This document shows, in pieces, positions 45,441-55,909 of a stretch of DNA of 64,000 nucleotides. The notes beneath the pieces are model-generated. The model was not told the origin of the DNA. It saw nothing but the letters and a program-made list of their open reading frames with translations, and searched no databases. The DNA is from Bradyrhizobium murdochi (lineage in GTDB: Bacteria; Pseudomonadota; Alphaproteobacteria; Rhizobiales; Xanthobacteraceae). Location of the stretch: NCBI RefSeq assembly GCF_000472965.1, contig NZ_AXAU01000003.1, positions 186,269 to 250,268 of the forward strand. The letters are read 5' to 3'. The position numbers and the translations under genes are program-made. The first letter of the stretch is position 1, and each line of letters begins with the position of its first letter.

Positions 45441-45805
45441 TTATGGGCGGAGCCAGTGTAGATTCGAAATTATGTATAATGGAACACACACCGGGCGGCC
45501 ACCGGCTCGATACGGGGCCCCAAGCCATTTTCGCTGGATGAGACCGAGCATGACGCCGGTCCAGTGCGTAGCCCCGGCTGGCTGCCGGCCGTGGGATACG
45601 GATTCAATGGTACTCGGCGCAAGCGCCGTCGCCCTCGATCCTTCCGGTAGCTTCTTGGCGCTTCGCACACCTACAGGCTGCAGGACCAACATGCCGAAGA
45701 GCGCGCTAGATTAAATCGACTTCGCGGCCGAGCAAGCGGCTGGCCGACATGCGCGCCTGAGAGTATAAGCTAGCGCCAGATGCCGGATCGACGGGGAGTG
45801 CCAAG
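45441..45805. other. Intergenic region
   Basis: About 365 bp between the divergent SulP gene and a small plus-strand gene. Open frames on both strands overlap each other and lack ribosome sites, so I see no gene. No strong palindrome was found. Confidence 0.55.
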
Positions 45806-46060
45806 ATGAGCAATTACCGCGTCTCCTTCTACAAAGATCTCTTGAATTCCGACGGTCACAGCTTCAAGTGCCTCCAGCGCTGGGTCGACGTACAGTCCGA
45901 CGATCCCTCTCAGGCGAAAGTGCTTGCGGGGCGGCTGGTCGACAACGACCGCCTGAACGCCGATTGCATCGAGGTCATGCACCTGATGGACGGCTCTCAT
46001 GAGTTCGAAAGTTCATCGACCCGTGCGTCCAGCAAGCACGCCGGGAACGTCGTGCAGTAG
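45806..46060 (+). CDS. Small conserved-looking hypothetical protein
   Basis: An 84-residue cytosolic protein (MSNYRVSFYKDLLNSDGHSF, then KCLQRWVDVQSDDP). A GGGGAG site nine bases upstream and coding-like composition support it. The SFYK, then SDGHxFKCLQR, wording is one I associate with short orphan proteins of Rhizobiales, without known function. No partner gene is adjacent. Confidence 0.65.
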   Translation: MSNYRVSFYKDLLNSDGHSFKCLQRWVDVQSDDPSQAKVLAGRLVDNDRLNADCIEVMHLMDGSHEFESSSTRASSKHAGNVVQ

Positions 46061-46409
46061 ATCGCGTTGTGAATCCCTGCGCGTGTGACCGCCGTTTATT
46101 CACCACTGGACGCATTCACACTGATTTCGCTCATCATCGAGATGGGCGCGGTGCCAAGCACGGCCGGCGAGTCAGCGAAAATCCCGTGACACGGATTTTT
46201 CGCATCGCAAGAAGTCGTCGCGCCGACGCAAAAGGACGCAGCCCGAAACGAATTGTCAGATTGAGCGTGACGCTACGTCGGACGCATGTCACTATTCCCC
46301 GATAATCAAATGCCGCGCACGTCGGACGAAGTGCGGCTGCCAAGGGAGAGACAATAGCGTCGGCGTGGGCGCGTGAGTTCCTTTTGGCCCAACCGTCCGT
46401 TGGCGTCGC
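46061..46409. other. Upstream region of the Dpp-type operon
   Basis: About 350 bp without a supported gene; one 78-codon plus-strand frame is rich in Arg and has no ribosome site. It must contain the operon promoter, but I see no hexamer pair with proper spacing and no clear operator. Confidence 0.5.
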
Positions 46410-47348
46410 ATGGGACAACAGATTGTCCATCGCCTGCTGATTTCGTTCCCCGCTCTGCTCGGGGTTCTCTTCCTCTGCTTTTGCCTGCTGCAGGTCGTTC
46501 CGGCAGATCCCGCGATGATCATTGCCGGGCCCGATGCGAAGGCTGAGACCATCGCCGCGATCCGTCAGGAACTCGGTCTCGACAGATCGATCCCCATTCA
46601 GTTCTTCGAATACATCCTGCGTGTGCTGCGCGGCGATCTCGGCCGCTCCATCATTTCCAACCGAATGGTGAGCGAAGAACTGGCGATGACGATCGGGCCG
46701 ACGATCGAGCTGATGCTCGGTGCGATGCTGATCGCAGTGCCGGCCGGCCTCGGGCTCGGGACGCTGGCGGCAGTCCATCGCGGCCGCCTCACCGATCGCA
46801 TCATCATGGCCTGCTCGGTCGCCGGCGTGTCGATGCCGGTGTTCTTCATCGGCCTGATCCTGATCCAGTTCGTTGGGTTCAAATGGGGGCTGTTGCCCTT
46901 CACCGGCCGCACCGGCCCGGTATGGGACGGCGGATTGCCGAGCCTGATCCTGCCCGCTCTGACGCTCGGCGCGGTGCTGATCGGCCCGATCGCGCGGCTG
47001 ACGCGCACCGCCGTGCTCGAAGTGCTCGGCGCCGATTTCGTCCGCACGGCGCGCGCCAAGGGATTGCGTGAGCGGGTGGTGATCATTCATCACGCGCTGC
47101 GCAACGCCATGATCCCCGTCGTCACCCTGATCGGGCTGCAAGCGGCGTTCCTGCTCGGCGGCGCCGTCGTCACGGAAACCATGTTCTCATGGCCCGGCGT
47201 CGGCCGGCTTGCCGTCGGCGCCATCGTCTCCAGCGATTTTCCGACGGCGCAGGGCGCGATCATGATCCTCGCCATCGCCTTCCTGACGATCAACCTCTTG
47301 GTCGATGTGCTCTACGTCTATCTCGATCCCAGGGTGCAACGCAGATGA
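46410..47348 (+). CDS. ABC transporter permease, DppB type
   Basis: A 312-residue inner-membrane subunit and first gene of a six-gene operon. N-terminal PALLGVLFLCFCLLQVVPAD is the DppB opening helix; the docking motif is GADFVRTARAKGLRERVVII. The ribosome site before ATG 46410 is weak. Unusually the binding-protein genes follow the permeases. Its stop overlaps the next start (ATGA). Confidence 0.9.
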   Translation: MGQQIVHRLLISFPALLGVLFLCFCLLQVVPADPAMIIAGPDAKAETIAAIRQELGLDRSIPIQFFEYILRVLRGDLGRSIISNRMVSEELAMTIGPTIELMLGAMLIAVPAGLGLGTLAAVHRGRLTDRIIMACSVAGVSMPVFFIGLILIQFVGFKWGLLPFTGRTGPVWDGGLPSLILPALTLGAVLIGPIARLTRTAVLEVLGADFVRTARAKGLRERVVIIHHALRNAMIPVVTLIGLQAAFLLGGAVVTETMFSWPGVGRLAVGAIVSSDFPTAQGAIMILAIAFLTINLLVDVLYVYLDPRVQRR

Positions 47349-48232
47349 GCGTCGAGGCTCTCGAACAAGGCTTTGTCCAGGAGCGCGAAGCCGGCGCATT
47401 CGCCCGCGCCGGGGTGTTGCGCCGGCTGGCGCGCGACCGGGTCGCTGCACTCGCCGGGCTGGCGCTCGCGGCTATCGTGCTGGCGGCGCTGTTTGCGCCC
47501 TGGATCGCGCCCTACGATCCCTACTTCACCGATCTCACTAAGGTGATGCTGCCTCCCGACGCCGCGCACTGGTTCGGCACCGACAATACCGGGCGCGACA
47601 TTTTCAGCCGAGTCCTTTACGGCACGCGCAACACGCTGATGCTCGGGCTGGTCGGCGTGATCGTCGGCGGCTTCATCGGCGGCGTTCTCGGCATCCTCGC
47701 CGCCTACTACCGGCGGCTGGACGGCTGGATCATGCGGCTGGTCGACGTGATGCTTGCCTTTCCTGCGATCCTGATCGGGCTTGCGGTGGCGGCGATCTTC
47801 GGCGCCGGGCTGACCGCCGTGGTGATCGCGCTCGTGGTTGCCACGGTACCCGATGTCGCCCGCGTTGCACGCGGCGCGGCGATCGGCGTGATGGGCCAGG
47901 AATTCATGGAGGCCGGCCGCGCCGTCGGCGTCTCCGACGGTGAATTGATCTGGCGCTATCTGACGCTGAACTGCATTTCGACGATCTTCGTGTTCCTGAC
48001 GCTGCGCTTCGGCCAGATCATCCTGATCGGCGCCGCGCTCGGCTTCCTCGGCATGGGCGCGCAGCCGCCGACCGCCGAGCTCGGCATGATGGCAGCGCAG
48101 GGCCGCGACTTCCTGTTCATGGCGCCGCATATCGCGACGATCCCGAGCTGTGCCATCTTCGTGATCGTGCTGGCCGCCAACCTTCTGGGCGACGCATTCC
48201 GCGACGTCCTCGATCCGAGGCTGCAGACATGA
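47345..48232 (+). CDS. ABC transporter permease, DppC type
   Basis: A 295-residue permease. The GTDNTGRDIFSRVLYGTRNT block and the loop GQEFMEAGRAVGVSDGEL are typical of DppC. ATG 47345 overlaps the DppB-type stop and its own stop overlaps the binding-protein start, so three proteins are coupled. The longer upstream open frame lies inside the previous gene and is rejected. Confidence 0.9.
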   Translation: MSVEALEQGFVQEREAGAFARAGVLRRLARDRVAALAGLALAAIVLAALFAPWIAPYDPYFTDLTKVMLPPDAAHWFGTDNTGRDIFSRVLYGTRNTLMLGLVGVIVGGFIGGVLGILAAYYRRLDGWIMRLVDVMLAFPAILIGLAVAAIFGAGLTAVVIALVVATVPDVARVARGAAIGVMGQEFMEAGRAVGVSDGELIWRYLTLNCISTIFVFLTLRFGQIILIGAALGFLGMGAQPPTAELGMMAAQGRDFLFMAPHIATIPSCAIFVIVLAANLLGDAFRDVLDPRLQT

Positions 48233-49797
48233 TCAGGTTCGCACTGGGAATGTCCTTGGCACTATGCGTCACGGGCCCGGCGGCGGCCCAGACTCTCCAA
48301 CTCATGAAAGGGATCGACGCGCCGCATTACGATGCGCAGCGCACAACCTGGGGGCCGACGTCTGATATCGTCAACATGTTCCAGGACACGCTGGTCGCGC
48401 TCGACTGGGATGGCCGCACGCCGATTCCCTATCTCGCCAAGTCATGGACGATCAGCGAGGACGGCAGGACCTATACGTTCAAGCTGCGCGACGACGTATC
48501 GTTCTGCAGTGGCAAGAAATTCATCGCCGACGACGTCGTCTACAGCTTCAAGCGGCTAAAGGATCCTGCGATCAAGGCGCCCTATGCCTGGCGCGCCGGC
48601 AACATCAAGGAGTTGCGTGCGCCAGATCCTTACACGGTCGAATACGAGCTCGAGGAGCCCTACTCCGAACTGCTGCTGCAGCTCACCATGTTCACCAACG
48701 TCATCCACAACAAGGAGAGCGTGGAGGCGCTGGGCAAGGATTATGGCATCAAGGGTGCCGACGGCACCGGTCCATGGTGTTTCGAGAGCTGGCAGCCGCG
48801 CACCGAGATCGTGCTAAAGCGCCACGATGCCTACCGATGGGGCCCGTCGATGTACAAGAACAAGGGGCCGGTGAAGTTCGAGAAGCTCAGCGTCAAGATC
48901 ATGCCCGAGGAATCCAGCCGCGTGGCGGCGATGATGGCCGGGCAGTTCGACATGACTCATCAGTTCCCGCCGCAGTTCATCGCGCAGGCCAAGGCGGCGC
49001 CGATGCTGACCGTCGCCGAGGCCAAGCCGAACTTCCAGTTGCTCTATTTCGGCTTCAAGACGACGCGGCCGATGGTATCAGACAAGCGCGTGCGCGAAGC
49101 CATGAGCATCGCCATCAACCGCGGCGAGATCGCCAAAGGCGTCTTGCTTGGCAACGCCGATCCAGCCTTCACCATCGTCGATTCCGACGCGCTCGATCAC
49201 GACCCCGCCACCAAGGGGATCGTGAAGGAGGATATCGAGCGTGCAAAAGCCCTGCTCGATGAAGCCGGCTGGAAGATCGGCAGCGACGGCGTTCGCGAAA
49301 AGGACGGCATCAAGCTGCAGCCCAAGGTCTACTACACCCAGGCCGGCAACACGCCGCGGGTAGCCGAGGCGATCCAGGGCTATCTGCGCCGCATCGGCGT
49401 GCAGTGGCAACTTCAGCCCTGGGACTCCACGATCGCCTCCGCCAAGATGGCCGAGCAGGACTACGAAATCTGGTCGGTGACGGTGCCGTATCTGTCGGCC
49501 GGCGACCTCATGAACATCTACTTCGATTCCAGGAACATTCCGACGCCCAACCGGATGAACTGGAAGGACGCCGAAACCGATGAATGGCTGAAGCAGGGAC
49601 GCTCGGCGCTGACGGAAGCCGACCGCGCCAAATATTACGCGAAGGTCCAGCAGAAGGTGATGCGGGAGCACCTCTGGATGCCCGTGCTCAACATAAACAT
49701 GAACCAGGTGGCCAGCAAGAAGATATCAGACGCGAGGCCGCACATGATCTACCAGAACACTTTCTACAAAGGCTTGGACGTGTCGCGCCAGAAGTAA
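48229..49797 (+). CDS. ABC substrate-binding protein, SBP_bac_5 family (tandem copy 1)
   Basis: A 522-residue binding protein with a Sec signal peptide (cleavage after GPAAAQ). Blocks [40 protein letters not shown] and [18 protein letters not shown] are standard. Two cysteines (FCSGKKF and GPWCFES) are shared with copy 2 and could form a disulfide. It is coupled by ATGA to the permease. It and the next gene appear to have arisen by tandem duplication, at about three quarters identity by eye. Confidence 0.92.
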   Translation: MIRFALGMSLALCVTGPAAAQTLQLMKGIDAPHYDAQRTTWGPTSDIVNMFQDTLVALDWDGRTPIPYLAKSWTISEDGRTYTFKLRDDVSFCSGKKFIADDVVYSFKRLKDPAIKAPYAWRAGNIKELRAPDPYTVEYELEEPYSELLLQLTMFTNVIHNKESVEALGKDYGIKGADGTGPWCFESWQPRTEIVLKRHDAYRWGPSMYKNKGPVKFEKLSVKIMPEESSRVAAMMAGQFDMTHQFPPQFIAQAKAAPMLTVAEAKPNFQLLYFGFKTTRPMVSDKRVREAMSIAINRGEIAKGVLLGNADPAFTIVDSDALDHDPATKGIVKEDIERAKALLDEAGWKIGSDGVREKDGIKLQPKVYYTQAGNTPRVAEAIQGYLRRIGVQWQLQPWDSTIASAKMAEQDYEIWSVTVPYLSAGDLMNIYFDSRNIPTPNRMNWKDAETDEWLKQGRSALTEADRAKYYAKVQQKVMREHLWMPVLNINMNQVASKKISDARPHMIYQNTFYKGLDVSRQK

Positions 49798-49813
49798 CGA
49801 GGGAGAGAACACG

Positions 49814-51385
49814 ATGCGCAGCATTTTGACGGGCGTTGCCGCGCTGCTCGGGGCAGCCGGAATATGCGGGAGTGCCGAGGCGCAGACCTTGCGAATGATG
49901 AAATCGCTGGACGCGCCGCATTATGACGGCCAGCGCACGACGTGGTCTCCCACATCTGACATCGTCAACATGATCCAGGATACGCTGGTTGCGCTCGACT
50001 GGGACGGCAAGACGACGATCCCCTACCTCGCGAAATCGTGGACGATCAGCGAGGACGGCAGAACCTACGTCTTCAAGCTGCGCGACGACGTGACGTTCTG
50101 CAGCGGCAAGAAGTTCACCGCCGCAGACGTTGTCTACACGTTCAAGCGATTGAAGGATCCGGAAACCAAAGCGCCCTACGCCTGGCGCGCCGGCGACATC
50201 AAGGAAGTGCGCGCGCCCGATCCCTATACTGTCGAATATGAGCTCAACGAGCCCTACTCCGAGCTGTTGCTGCAGCTCACCATGTACACCAATGCAATCC
50301 ACAATCAGGAGAGCGTAGAGACGCTCGGCAAGGATTACGGCATCAAGGGAATCGACGGCACCGGTCCCTGGTGCTTCGAGAGCTGGCAGCCGCGCACGGA
50401 AATCGTGCTGAAGCGCCACGACGCCTACAAATGGGGCCCGTCGATGTACCAGAACAAGGGCCCGGTGAAGTTCGAGAAACTCAGCATCAAGATCGTGCCA
50501 GAGGATTCCAGCCGTGTTGCCGCCATGCTGGGCGGGCAGTTCGACGTCACGCACCAGCTTCCGGTGGCGTTCATTCACCAAGTCAAGGCCGCACCCAACC
50601 TGACCGTCCAGGAAGTCCAGCCCAACTTCCAGCTCATGTATTACGGCTACAAGATCACGCGGCCGATGGTATCAGACAAGCGCGTGCGCGAGGCGATGAA
50701 CATCGCCATCAACCGCGCCGACATCGTCAAGGGCGTCATGCTGGGCAATGCCGAACCGGCATTCACCTTCGTCGACCCCAAGGCGCTGGACTTCGCCGAG
50801 AAAACCAAGGGCGTTATCAAGGAAGATGTGGAGCGGGCAAAGAAGCTGCTCGACGAGGCCGGCTGGAAGGTCGGCGCCGACGGCATCCGCGAGAAGGACG
50901 GCATGAAGCTGGCGCCCCGGGTGCTGTTCACGCAGGTCGCCTATTTCCCGCGCGTCTCCGAAGCCATTCAAGGCTACATGCGCAAGATCGGCGTCGATTG
51001 GAAGATCGTCGGCTTCGACTCCACGATCGCGCCCGCCGAGATGGGCAAGCAGGATTATGAACTGTGGACCGTGACGGTGCCTTACCTGTCGGCCGGCGAG
51101 TTGATGAACATCTATTTCAACTCGAAGAACGTCCCCACTCCCAATCGCATGAACTGGAAGGACGCCGAGACCGACGAGTGGCTGCGCGCCGGCCGCGCCG
51201 CGTTGACCGAAACCGAGCGTGCGCTCAACTACGCCCGTGTGCAGGAGAAGGTGATGGGCGAGCATCTATGGATGCCGGTGATGAACATTGCGATGTACAC
51301 CACCAGCTCGAAGAAGATGAAGGGCGTCAGGCCGCACATGCTCTACCAGAACACTTTTTATAAGGGACTGGATTACTCCTTCTGA
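49814..51385 (+). CDS. ABC substrate-binding protein, SBP_bac_5 family (tandem copy 2)
   Basis: A 523-residue paralogue of the preceding protein, with signal peptide ending GSAEAQ and the same block order and cysteines. Differences cluster in the pocket-facing and hinge regions, for example [20 protein letters not shown] against the matching stretch of copy 1. That suggests different ligands for one transporter. A GGGAGAG ribosome site precedes its ATG 17 bases after copy 1. Its TGA overlaps the ATPase ATG by one base. Confidence 0.92.
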   Translation: MRSILTGVAALLGAAGICGSAEAQTLRMMKSLDAPHYDGQRTTWSPTSDIVNMIQDTLVALDWDGKTTIPYLAKSWTISEDGRTYVFKLRDDVTFCSGKKFTAADVVYTFKRLKDPETKAPYAWRAGDIKEVRAPDPYTVEYELNEPYSELLLQLTMYTNAIHNQESVETLGKDYGIKGIDGTGPWCFESWQPRTEIVLKRHDAYKWGPSMYQNKGPVKFEKLSIKIVPEDSSRVAAMLGGQFDVTHQLPVAFIHQVKAAPNLTVQEVQPNFQLMYYGYKITRPMVSDKRVREAMNIAINRADIVKGVMLGNAEPAFTFVDPKALDFAEKTKGVIKEDVERAKKLLDEAGWKVGADGIREKDGMKLAPRVLFTQVAYFPRVSEAIQGYMRKIGVDWKIVGFDSTIAPAEMGKQDYELWTVTVPYLSAGELMNIYFNSKNVPTPNRMNWKDAETDEWLRAGRAALTETERALNYARVQEKVMGEHLWMPVMNIAMYTTSSKKMKGVRPHMLYQNTFYKGLDYSF

Positions 51386-52365
51386 TGGATACGCTCCTCG
51401 AGGTTCGCGGCCTGAAAACCCACTTCGCGACGGACCGCGGGCTGTTCCGCGCCGTCGACGGCATCAGCTTCAGCGTTCCGCGCGGACGCACCATCGGCCT
51501 TGTCGGCGAGTCCGGCTGCGGCAAGAGCGTGACCTCGCTTTCGGTGATGGGCCTGGTGCCGAGTCCGCCGGGCAAGGTCGAGGCCGAGGCGGTGCTGTTC
51601 GGCAATCGCGACGTGCTGAAGCTCACGGCCGACGAGCGGCGCAGGCTGCGCGGCGGCAAGATGTCGATGATCTTTCAGGAGCCGATGACCTCGCTCAATC
51701 CGGTCCACACCGTGGGCCAGCAGATCGTCGAGGCGATCCTCGCCCACACCGCGATGTCGCCGCGCGCGGCGCGCGCACGCGCGATCGAGATGCTCGAGCT
51801 GGTGCGGATTCCGTCAGCGGCGCAACGCATCGACGACTTTCCGCACAACATGTCGGGCGGCATGCGGCAGCGCGTCATGATCGCGATGGCGCTCTCCTGC
51901 GAGCCGGCGCTATTGATCGCCGACGAGCCGACCACGGCGCTCGACGTCACCATCCAGGCGCAGATTCTTGACCTGTTGAGCGACCTGCAGCGGCGGCTTG
52001 GCATGGCGATCCTGATCATCACCCACGATCTCGGCGTCATCGCTGAGGTCGCCGACCAGGTGCTGGTGATGTATGCCGGGCGAATCGTCGAGAGCGCCGA
52101 TGTGAATGACCTGTTCGCCGACCCGCAGCATCCTTACACCATCGGCCTGCTCGGCTCCATCCCGCGCATCGATATCGACCGCAAGCGGCTCGCCACCATC
52201 GAGGGCACGGTGCCCAGCCCCAACAACCAGCCGGCGGGCTGTCGCTTTGCGCCGCGCTGTCCGTTTGCGGACCGGCGCTGCCGGCTTGATCCGCCACCGC
52301 TGCGCGACATCGCGCCCGGTCACCAGGTCGCGTGCTGGAAAGCCCCGGTCGAGGTGACATCATGA
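51385..52365 (+). CDS. ABC transporter ATP-binding protein, DppD type
   Basis: A 326-residue ATPase with Walker [10 protein letters not shown], signature [15 protein letters not shown] and Walker [13 protein letters not shown]. The C-terminal oligopeptide extension with its cysteine motif [15 protein letters not shown] is intact. It pairs with the DppF-type protein that overlaps its stop by ATGA. Confidence 0.93.
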   Translation: MDTLLEVRGLKTHFATDRGLFRAVDGISFSVPRGRTIGLVGESGCGKSVTSLSVMGLVPSPPGKVEAEAVLFGNRDVLKLTADERRRLRGGKMSMIFQEPMTSLNPVHTVGQQIVEAILAHTAMSPRAARARAIEMLELVRIPSAAQRIDDFPHNMSGGMRQRVMIAMALSCEPALLIADEPTTALDVTIQAQILDLLSDLQRRLGMAILIITHDLGVIAEVADQVLVMYAGRIVESADVNDLFADPQHPYTIGLLGSIPRIDIDRKRLATIEGTVPSPNNQPAGCRFAPRCPFADRRCRLDPPPLRDIAPGHQVACWKAPVEVTS

Positions 52366-53441
52366 GCGACGCCCCCGTTTTGCAGGTCGACGGTCTGGTC
52401 AAGCATTTTGCGGTCACCCGCGGGCTGATCCGCCGCAAGACCATTGGGCTCGTGCGCGCCGTCGAAGATGTCAGCTTCGAGATCGCCCGCGGCGAGACGC
52501 TCGCGCTGGTCGGCGAATCCGGCTGCGGCAAGTCGACCACCGGACGGCTGATCCTGCGTTTGATGGACCCGACCGCCGGCTCGGTACGCTTCAAGGGCAA
52601 GGAAATCGCCGATCTCGACAAGAATGCGCTGCGCCGGATGCGGCGGCATATGCAGATCATTTTCCAGGATCCCTATGCCTCGCTCAATCCGCGCATGACC
52701 GTCGGCGAAATCCTGGCCGAGCCGCTGCGCGTTCACGAAATCGGCGATGACGCATCGCGCGAGGCACGCGGCCGTGAGCTGCTGGACATCGTCGGCCTGC
52801 TGCCCGAACATGCCAGCCGCTATCCGCACCAGTTCTCGGGCGGGCAACGCCAGCGCATCGGTATCGCCCGCGCACTCGCCGCCAATCCCGATTTGATCGT
52901 CTGCGATGAGCCGGTATCGGCGTTGGACGTCTCGATCCAGGCGCAGATCGTCAACCTCCTGCAGAATCTGCAGCAGCGTTTTGGCCTCTCCTATCTGTTC
53001 ATCGCCCATGATCTTGCCGTGGTGAAGCACATCAGCGACCGCGTCGCCGTGATGTATTTGGGCAAGCTGGTCGAGATATCAGACAAGAAGTCGCTCTACG
53101 ACCGGCCGTTGCACCCGTATACCCAGGCGCTGCTCGCGGCGATCCCGAAACCTGATCCTGCCTTGCGCACCAAGCGCGTAATGCTGCAGGGCGACGTGCC
53201 AAGCCCGTTCAAGCCGCCGACCGGCTGCCGCTTCCACACCCGCTGCCCGCATGCGCAGGCGCGCTGTTCGGCCGAGGAGCCGGAGCTGCGCGAGGCGGCA
53301 CCCGGCCATCGCGTGGCCTGTCATTTTTTCGAGACGCTGCCCGCCCCGACCATCCTCGCGCGCGCCGGCCTTGCGAACGGCAAATTCGCCGCGCGGTTGG
53401 CGGCCTTCGAGGCGGCGAAGACGGCACGGACATCGGCCTGA
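52362..53441 (+). CDS. ABC transporter ATP-binding protein, DppF type
   Basis: A 359-residue ATPase with Walker [14 protein letters not shown], signature [15 protein letters not shown] and Walker [13 protein letters not shown]. The extension [15 protein letters not shown] carries the conserved cysteines. The ATG at 52362 overlaps the DppD-type stop; an upstream frame extension is not used. It ends the operon, which has a hairpin about 140 bp downstream. Confidence 0.93.
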   Translation: MSDAPVLQVDGLVKHFAVTRGLIRRKTIGLVRAVEDVSFEIARGETLALVGESGCGKSTTGRLILRLMDPTAGSVRFKGKEIADLDKNALRRMRRHMQIIFQDPYASLNPRMTVGEILAEPLRVHEIGDDASREARGRELLDIVGLLPEHASRYPHQFSGGQRQRIGIARALAANPDLIVCDEPVSALDVSIQAQIVNLLQNLQQRFGLSYLFIAHDLAVVKHISDRVAVMYLGKLVEISDKKSLYDRPLHPYTQALLAAIPKPDPALRTKRVMLQGDVPSPFKPPTGCRFHTRCPHAQARCSAEEPELREAAPGHRVACHFFETLPAPTILARAGLANGKFAARLAAFEAAKTARTSA

Positions 53442-53578
53442 GCCAGAGCGGTGTAAGGGCCCAGACACAAAATTGCGAAAACAACCCTATGCAAAGTAGA
53501 ATGGGGCCCTACTCGCAGCACTTCCCGCCCTAAAGTATGATGAAAATAGATTTGATTGCGACCACGAAGAAGGTGCGC

Positions 53579-53604
53579 TCCCTCTCCCGCTTGCGGGAGA
53601 GGGA
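53579..53604. terminator. Hairpin between convergent genes (possible two-way terminator)
   Basis: Perfect 12-bp arms (CCCTCTCCCGC and GCGGGAGAGGG cores at 53580-53590 and 53593-53603) with a 2-base loop. It lies between the DppF-type gene and uxuA, which converge. No T run follows, so intrinsic termination is plausible but weak. The sequence is a short member of the CTCTCCC repeat family F. Confidence 0.55.
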
Positions 53605-53640
53605 AGGCACGTCTGCGGCTAAACCAAAGATCATCCCACC

Positions 53641-54834
53641 CTAGCCGGCGTGTTCAACGGCGCGGATAGCACCGCGCAACTCGGCTAGGCCGCGCAGCCG
53701 GCCGATGGCGGTGTAGCCAGGATTGGTGCGCTTGGTCGCGGCGAGATCGTCGAGCATGCGGTGGCCGTGATCGGGCCGGAACACGATTTGATTGTTCGAC
53801 GAGCGCGTTCGGTTCTCCGCCAACAAAGCCTTCAACACCGCGATCATATCGACGTCGCCATCGAGATGATCGGATTCGAAGAACGACAGGCCGTCCGCTT
53901 CCCGCTTGGTCGCCCGTAGATGGGCAAAGCCGATCCGCGGGGCGAAGCGCTTGGCCATCGCTGGCAGATCGTTCTCCGCACGCACGCCGAGCGAGCCGGT
54001 GCAGAAGCAGATGCCGTTGGCTTTTGATGGCACCGCGTCGAACAGCGCCTGATAATCCTCCGCCGATGAGGCGATGCGCGGCAGGCCAAACAGCGGGCGC
54101 GGCGGATCGTCCGGATGCAGCGTCAGCGTGACGCCGAGCTGCTCCGCCACCGGCGCGACGCGCGCGAGAAATTCGCTTAAGTGCTGACGCAGCACTTTGG
54201 AATCAATGCCGCGGTATTGCTGCAGGCGGTCGCGGAATTGCGGAATGGTCAGGGGATCGGTGGTGGATCCCGGCAGTGCGCTGGCAATGTTGGTGATGAG
54301 GACGTCGATATCGGCCTGCGTCATCGCTTCATAGACCTGCCTGGCGCGGCGCTGCGCAGCCTCGGAATATTCCGCAGGCGCTTCCGGCCGCTGCAGGATG
54401 TGCAGGTCGAACGCTGCGAACCGGTCCTGGTCGAAGCGCATCGCCTTGGCACCGTTCGGCAGTTCCCATTCGAGATCGGTGCGGCACCAGTCCACGACGG
54501 GCATGAAATTGTAGCAGATGATCTTGATACCGGCGGCGGCGACCGCCTCCATGCTCGCGATCCACGTCTCGATCGAGCGCGTCGCGCCGCCCCCCAATCG
54601 CTTGACATCGTCCGGCACCGGGATCGATTCCACTACCGACCAGGCCAGCGGCGAGCGGCCCGGTTGCGAGTTCTCGATCAGGTTCTTCCGCTCCTCGACG
54701 GCCGAGCGCGTCCAGGCCTCGCCGATCGGAACCTGATGCAGCGCCGTTACCACGTCGGTCGCGCCGGCCTGGCGGATATCGTCGAGCGATACGGGATCGT
54801 TGGGTCCGTACCACCGCCATCCCTGCAGCATCAT
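53641..54834 (-). CDS. uxuA: Mannonate dehydratase
   Basis: A 397-residue xylose-isomerase-fold enzyme that converts D-mannonate to 2-keto-3-deoxygluconate (E. coli UxuA, 394). The start MMLQGWRWYGPNDPVSL is family-typical, as are IKIICYNFMPVVDW, ICFCTGSLG, FAHLRAT and IVFRPDHGHRM, which hold the metal and substrate contacts. ATG 54834 follows AGGAGC. It is last gene of the minus-strand hexuronate operon. Confidence 0.95.
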   Translation of the reverse strand: MMLQGWRWYGPNDPVSLDDIRQAGATDVVTALHQVPIGEAWTRSAVEERKNLIENSQPGRSPLAWSVVESIPVPDDVKRLGGGATRSIETWIASMEAVAAAGIKIICYNFMPVVDWCRTDLEWELPNGAKAMRFDQDRFAAFDLHILQRPEAPAEYSEAAQRRARQVYEAMTQADIDVLITNIASALPGSTTDPLTIPQFRDRLQQYRGIDSKVLRQHLSEFLARVAPVAEQLGVTLTLHPDDPPRPLFGLPRIASSAEDYQALFDAVPSKANGICFCTGSLGVRAENDLPAMAKRFAPRIGFAHLRATKREADGLSFFESDHLDGDVDMIAVLKALLAENRTRSSNNQIVFRPDHGHRMLDDLAATKRTNPGYTAIGRLRGLAELRGAIRAVEHAG

Positions 54835-54862
54835 GCGGAAGCTCCTGAAATGAGAACGGCCA

Positions 54863-55909
54863 TCAAGCGGTCAGCACGACCTTGACGCTTTGCGAACGGT
54901 CGAGCGCGAGCCGCACCGCATCGGGCGCGACCACGAGCGGGCGTTGCGCCGTCACCAGCGAAAGCACGTCGACGCTGCCGTCGGCGATCAGTTCGACCGC
55001 TGTGAAGAATTCCGTCCCGAAGCGGAACGAGCCGCGAAGGTCGATCTCCTTGGCCATCACCGCGTTCGCCGGCACCGAAATCTGCCCGCCCGGCAGGTTG
55101 CCGACCTGAACCACGACGCCGCCGCGCCTGACCGCACCGATCGCGCTGGCCAAGCCCGCCGCGGTGCCCGAGACTTCGAACGCTACATCGAACGGCTGCG
55201 CTGCAGCCTGCGCCTTCAGCGCCTCTTCGCCGCCGGAGATATCGACGACATGGTTGGCGCCTAATCTCGTCGCGAACGCCAGCGGCGCCGCCGCAATGTC
55301 AACAACCGTTGTCTCCGCAATCCCTGCGCGCTGCGCCGCCAGCATGGTTAACAGACCGATCGGGCCGGCGCCGAACAGCACGGCGCGCTTGCCGGTCACG
55401 TCTCCGGCGCGGGCGACCGCATGCAGGCAGACCGCGAGCGGCTCGGCGAGCGCCGCCGCCTGATAGGTCACGTGGTCCGGAATCTTCACGCATTGCGCTG
55501 GGATGGCGTCGAAGTAGGACGCAAAGCCGCCCTGCATATGCGGGGTCTTCGAGGCCGATCCCATGAAGAAGATGTTTTCGCAGAGATTGGGCCGGCCTTC
55601 GCGGCACGGCTTGCAATGGCCGCACCAGCGCGACGGGTTGACGGCAACGCGATCGCCGACTTTTACGTCCGGCGCAGAACCTGCGATCTCGACCACCTCA
55701 CCCGCAATCTCATGGCCGAGCACTAGCGGCGAGGTCACGACAAAATCGCCGGTGCGGGCATGACGGTAATAATGCATGTCCGAGCCGCAAATGCCGCCGG
55801 CGCCGAAACGAATGCGCACCATGCCAGAGGGAAGCGGATCGAGCGGCCGCTCGATCATGCGGAGATCTTCCGGGCCGAACAGCGTTGCAGCCAAAGCCAT
55901 CGATGTCAT
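54863..55909 (-). CDS. Zinc-dependent sugar-acid dehydrogenase (L-idonate 5-dehydrogenase-like)
   Basis: A 348-residue medium-chain dehydrogenase with catalytic zinc motif GGICGSDMHYY and GHEIAGEVVEI, structural-zinc cysteines CGHCKPCREGRPNLC, and NAD loop AVLFGAGPIGLL. The HYYRHARTGDF wording is close to L-idonate 5-dehydrogenase (IdnD). In a mannonate/fructuronate cluster a role on idonate or another aldonate is likely; the precise substrate is inference. ATG 55909 overlaps the DctM stop by ATGA. Confidence 0.88.
   Translation of the reverse strand: MTSMALAATLFGPEDLRMIERPLDPLPSGMVRIRFGAGGICGSDMHYYRHARTGDFVVTSPLVLGHEIAGEVVEIAGSAPDVKVGDRVAVNPSRWCGHCKPCREGRPNLCENIFFMGSASKTPHMQGGFASYFDAIPAQCVKIPDHVTYQAAALAEPLAVCLHAVARAGDVTGKRAVLFGAGPIGLLTMLAAQRAGIAETTVVDIAAAPLAFATRLGANHVVDISGGEEALKAQAAAQPFDVAFEVSGTAAGLASAIGAVRRGGVVVQVGNLPGGQISVPANAVMAKEIDLRGSFRFGTEFFTAVELIADGSVDVLSLVTAQRPLVVAPDAVRLALDRSQSVKVVLTA

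Noticed and set aside
45421..45714. A 97-codon plus-strand frame near the SulP start
   Set aside because: Overlaps the SulP 5' end in antisense, lacks a ribosome site and has no family feature.
46069..46305. A 78-codon plus-strand frame before the Dpp-type operon
   Set aside because: Arg-rich composition and no ribosome site; more likely promoter DNA.
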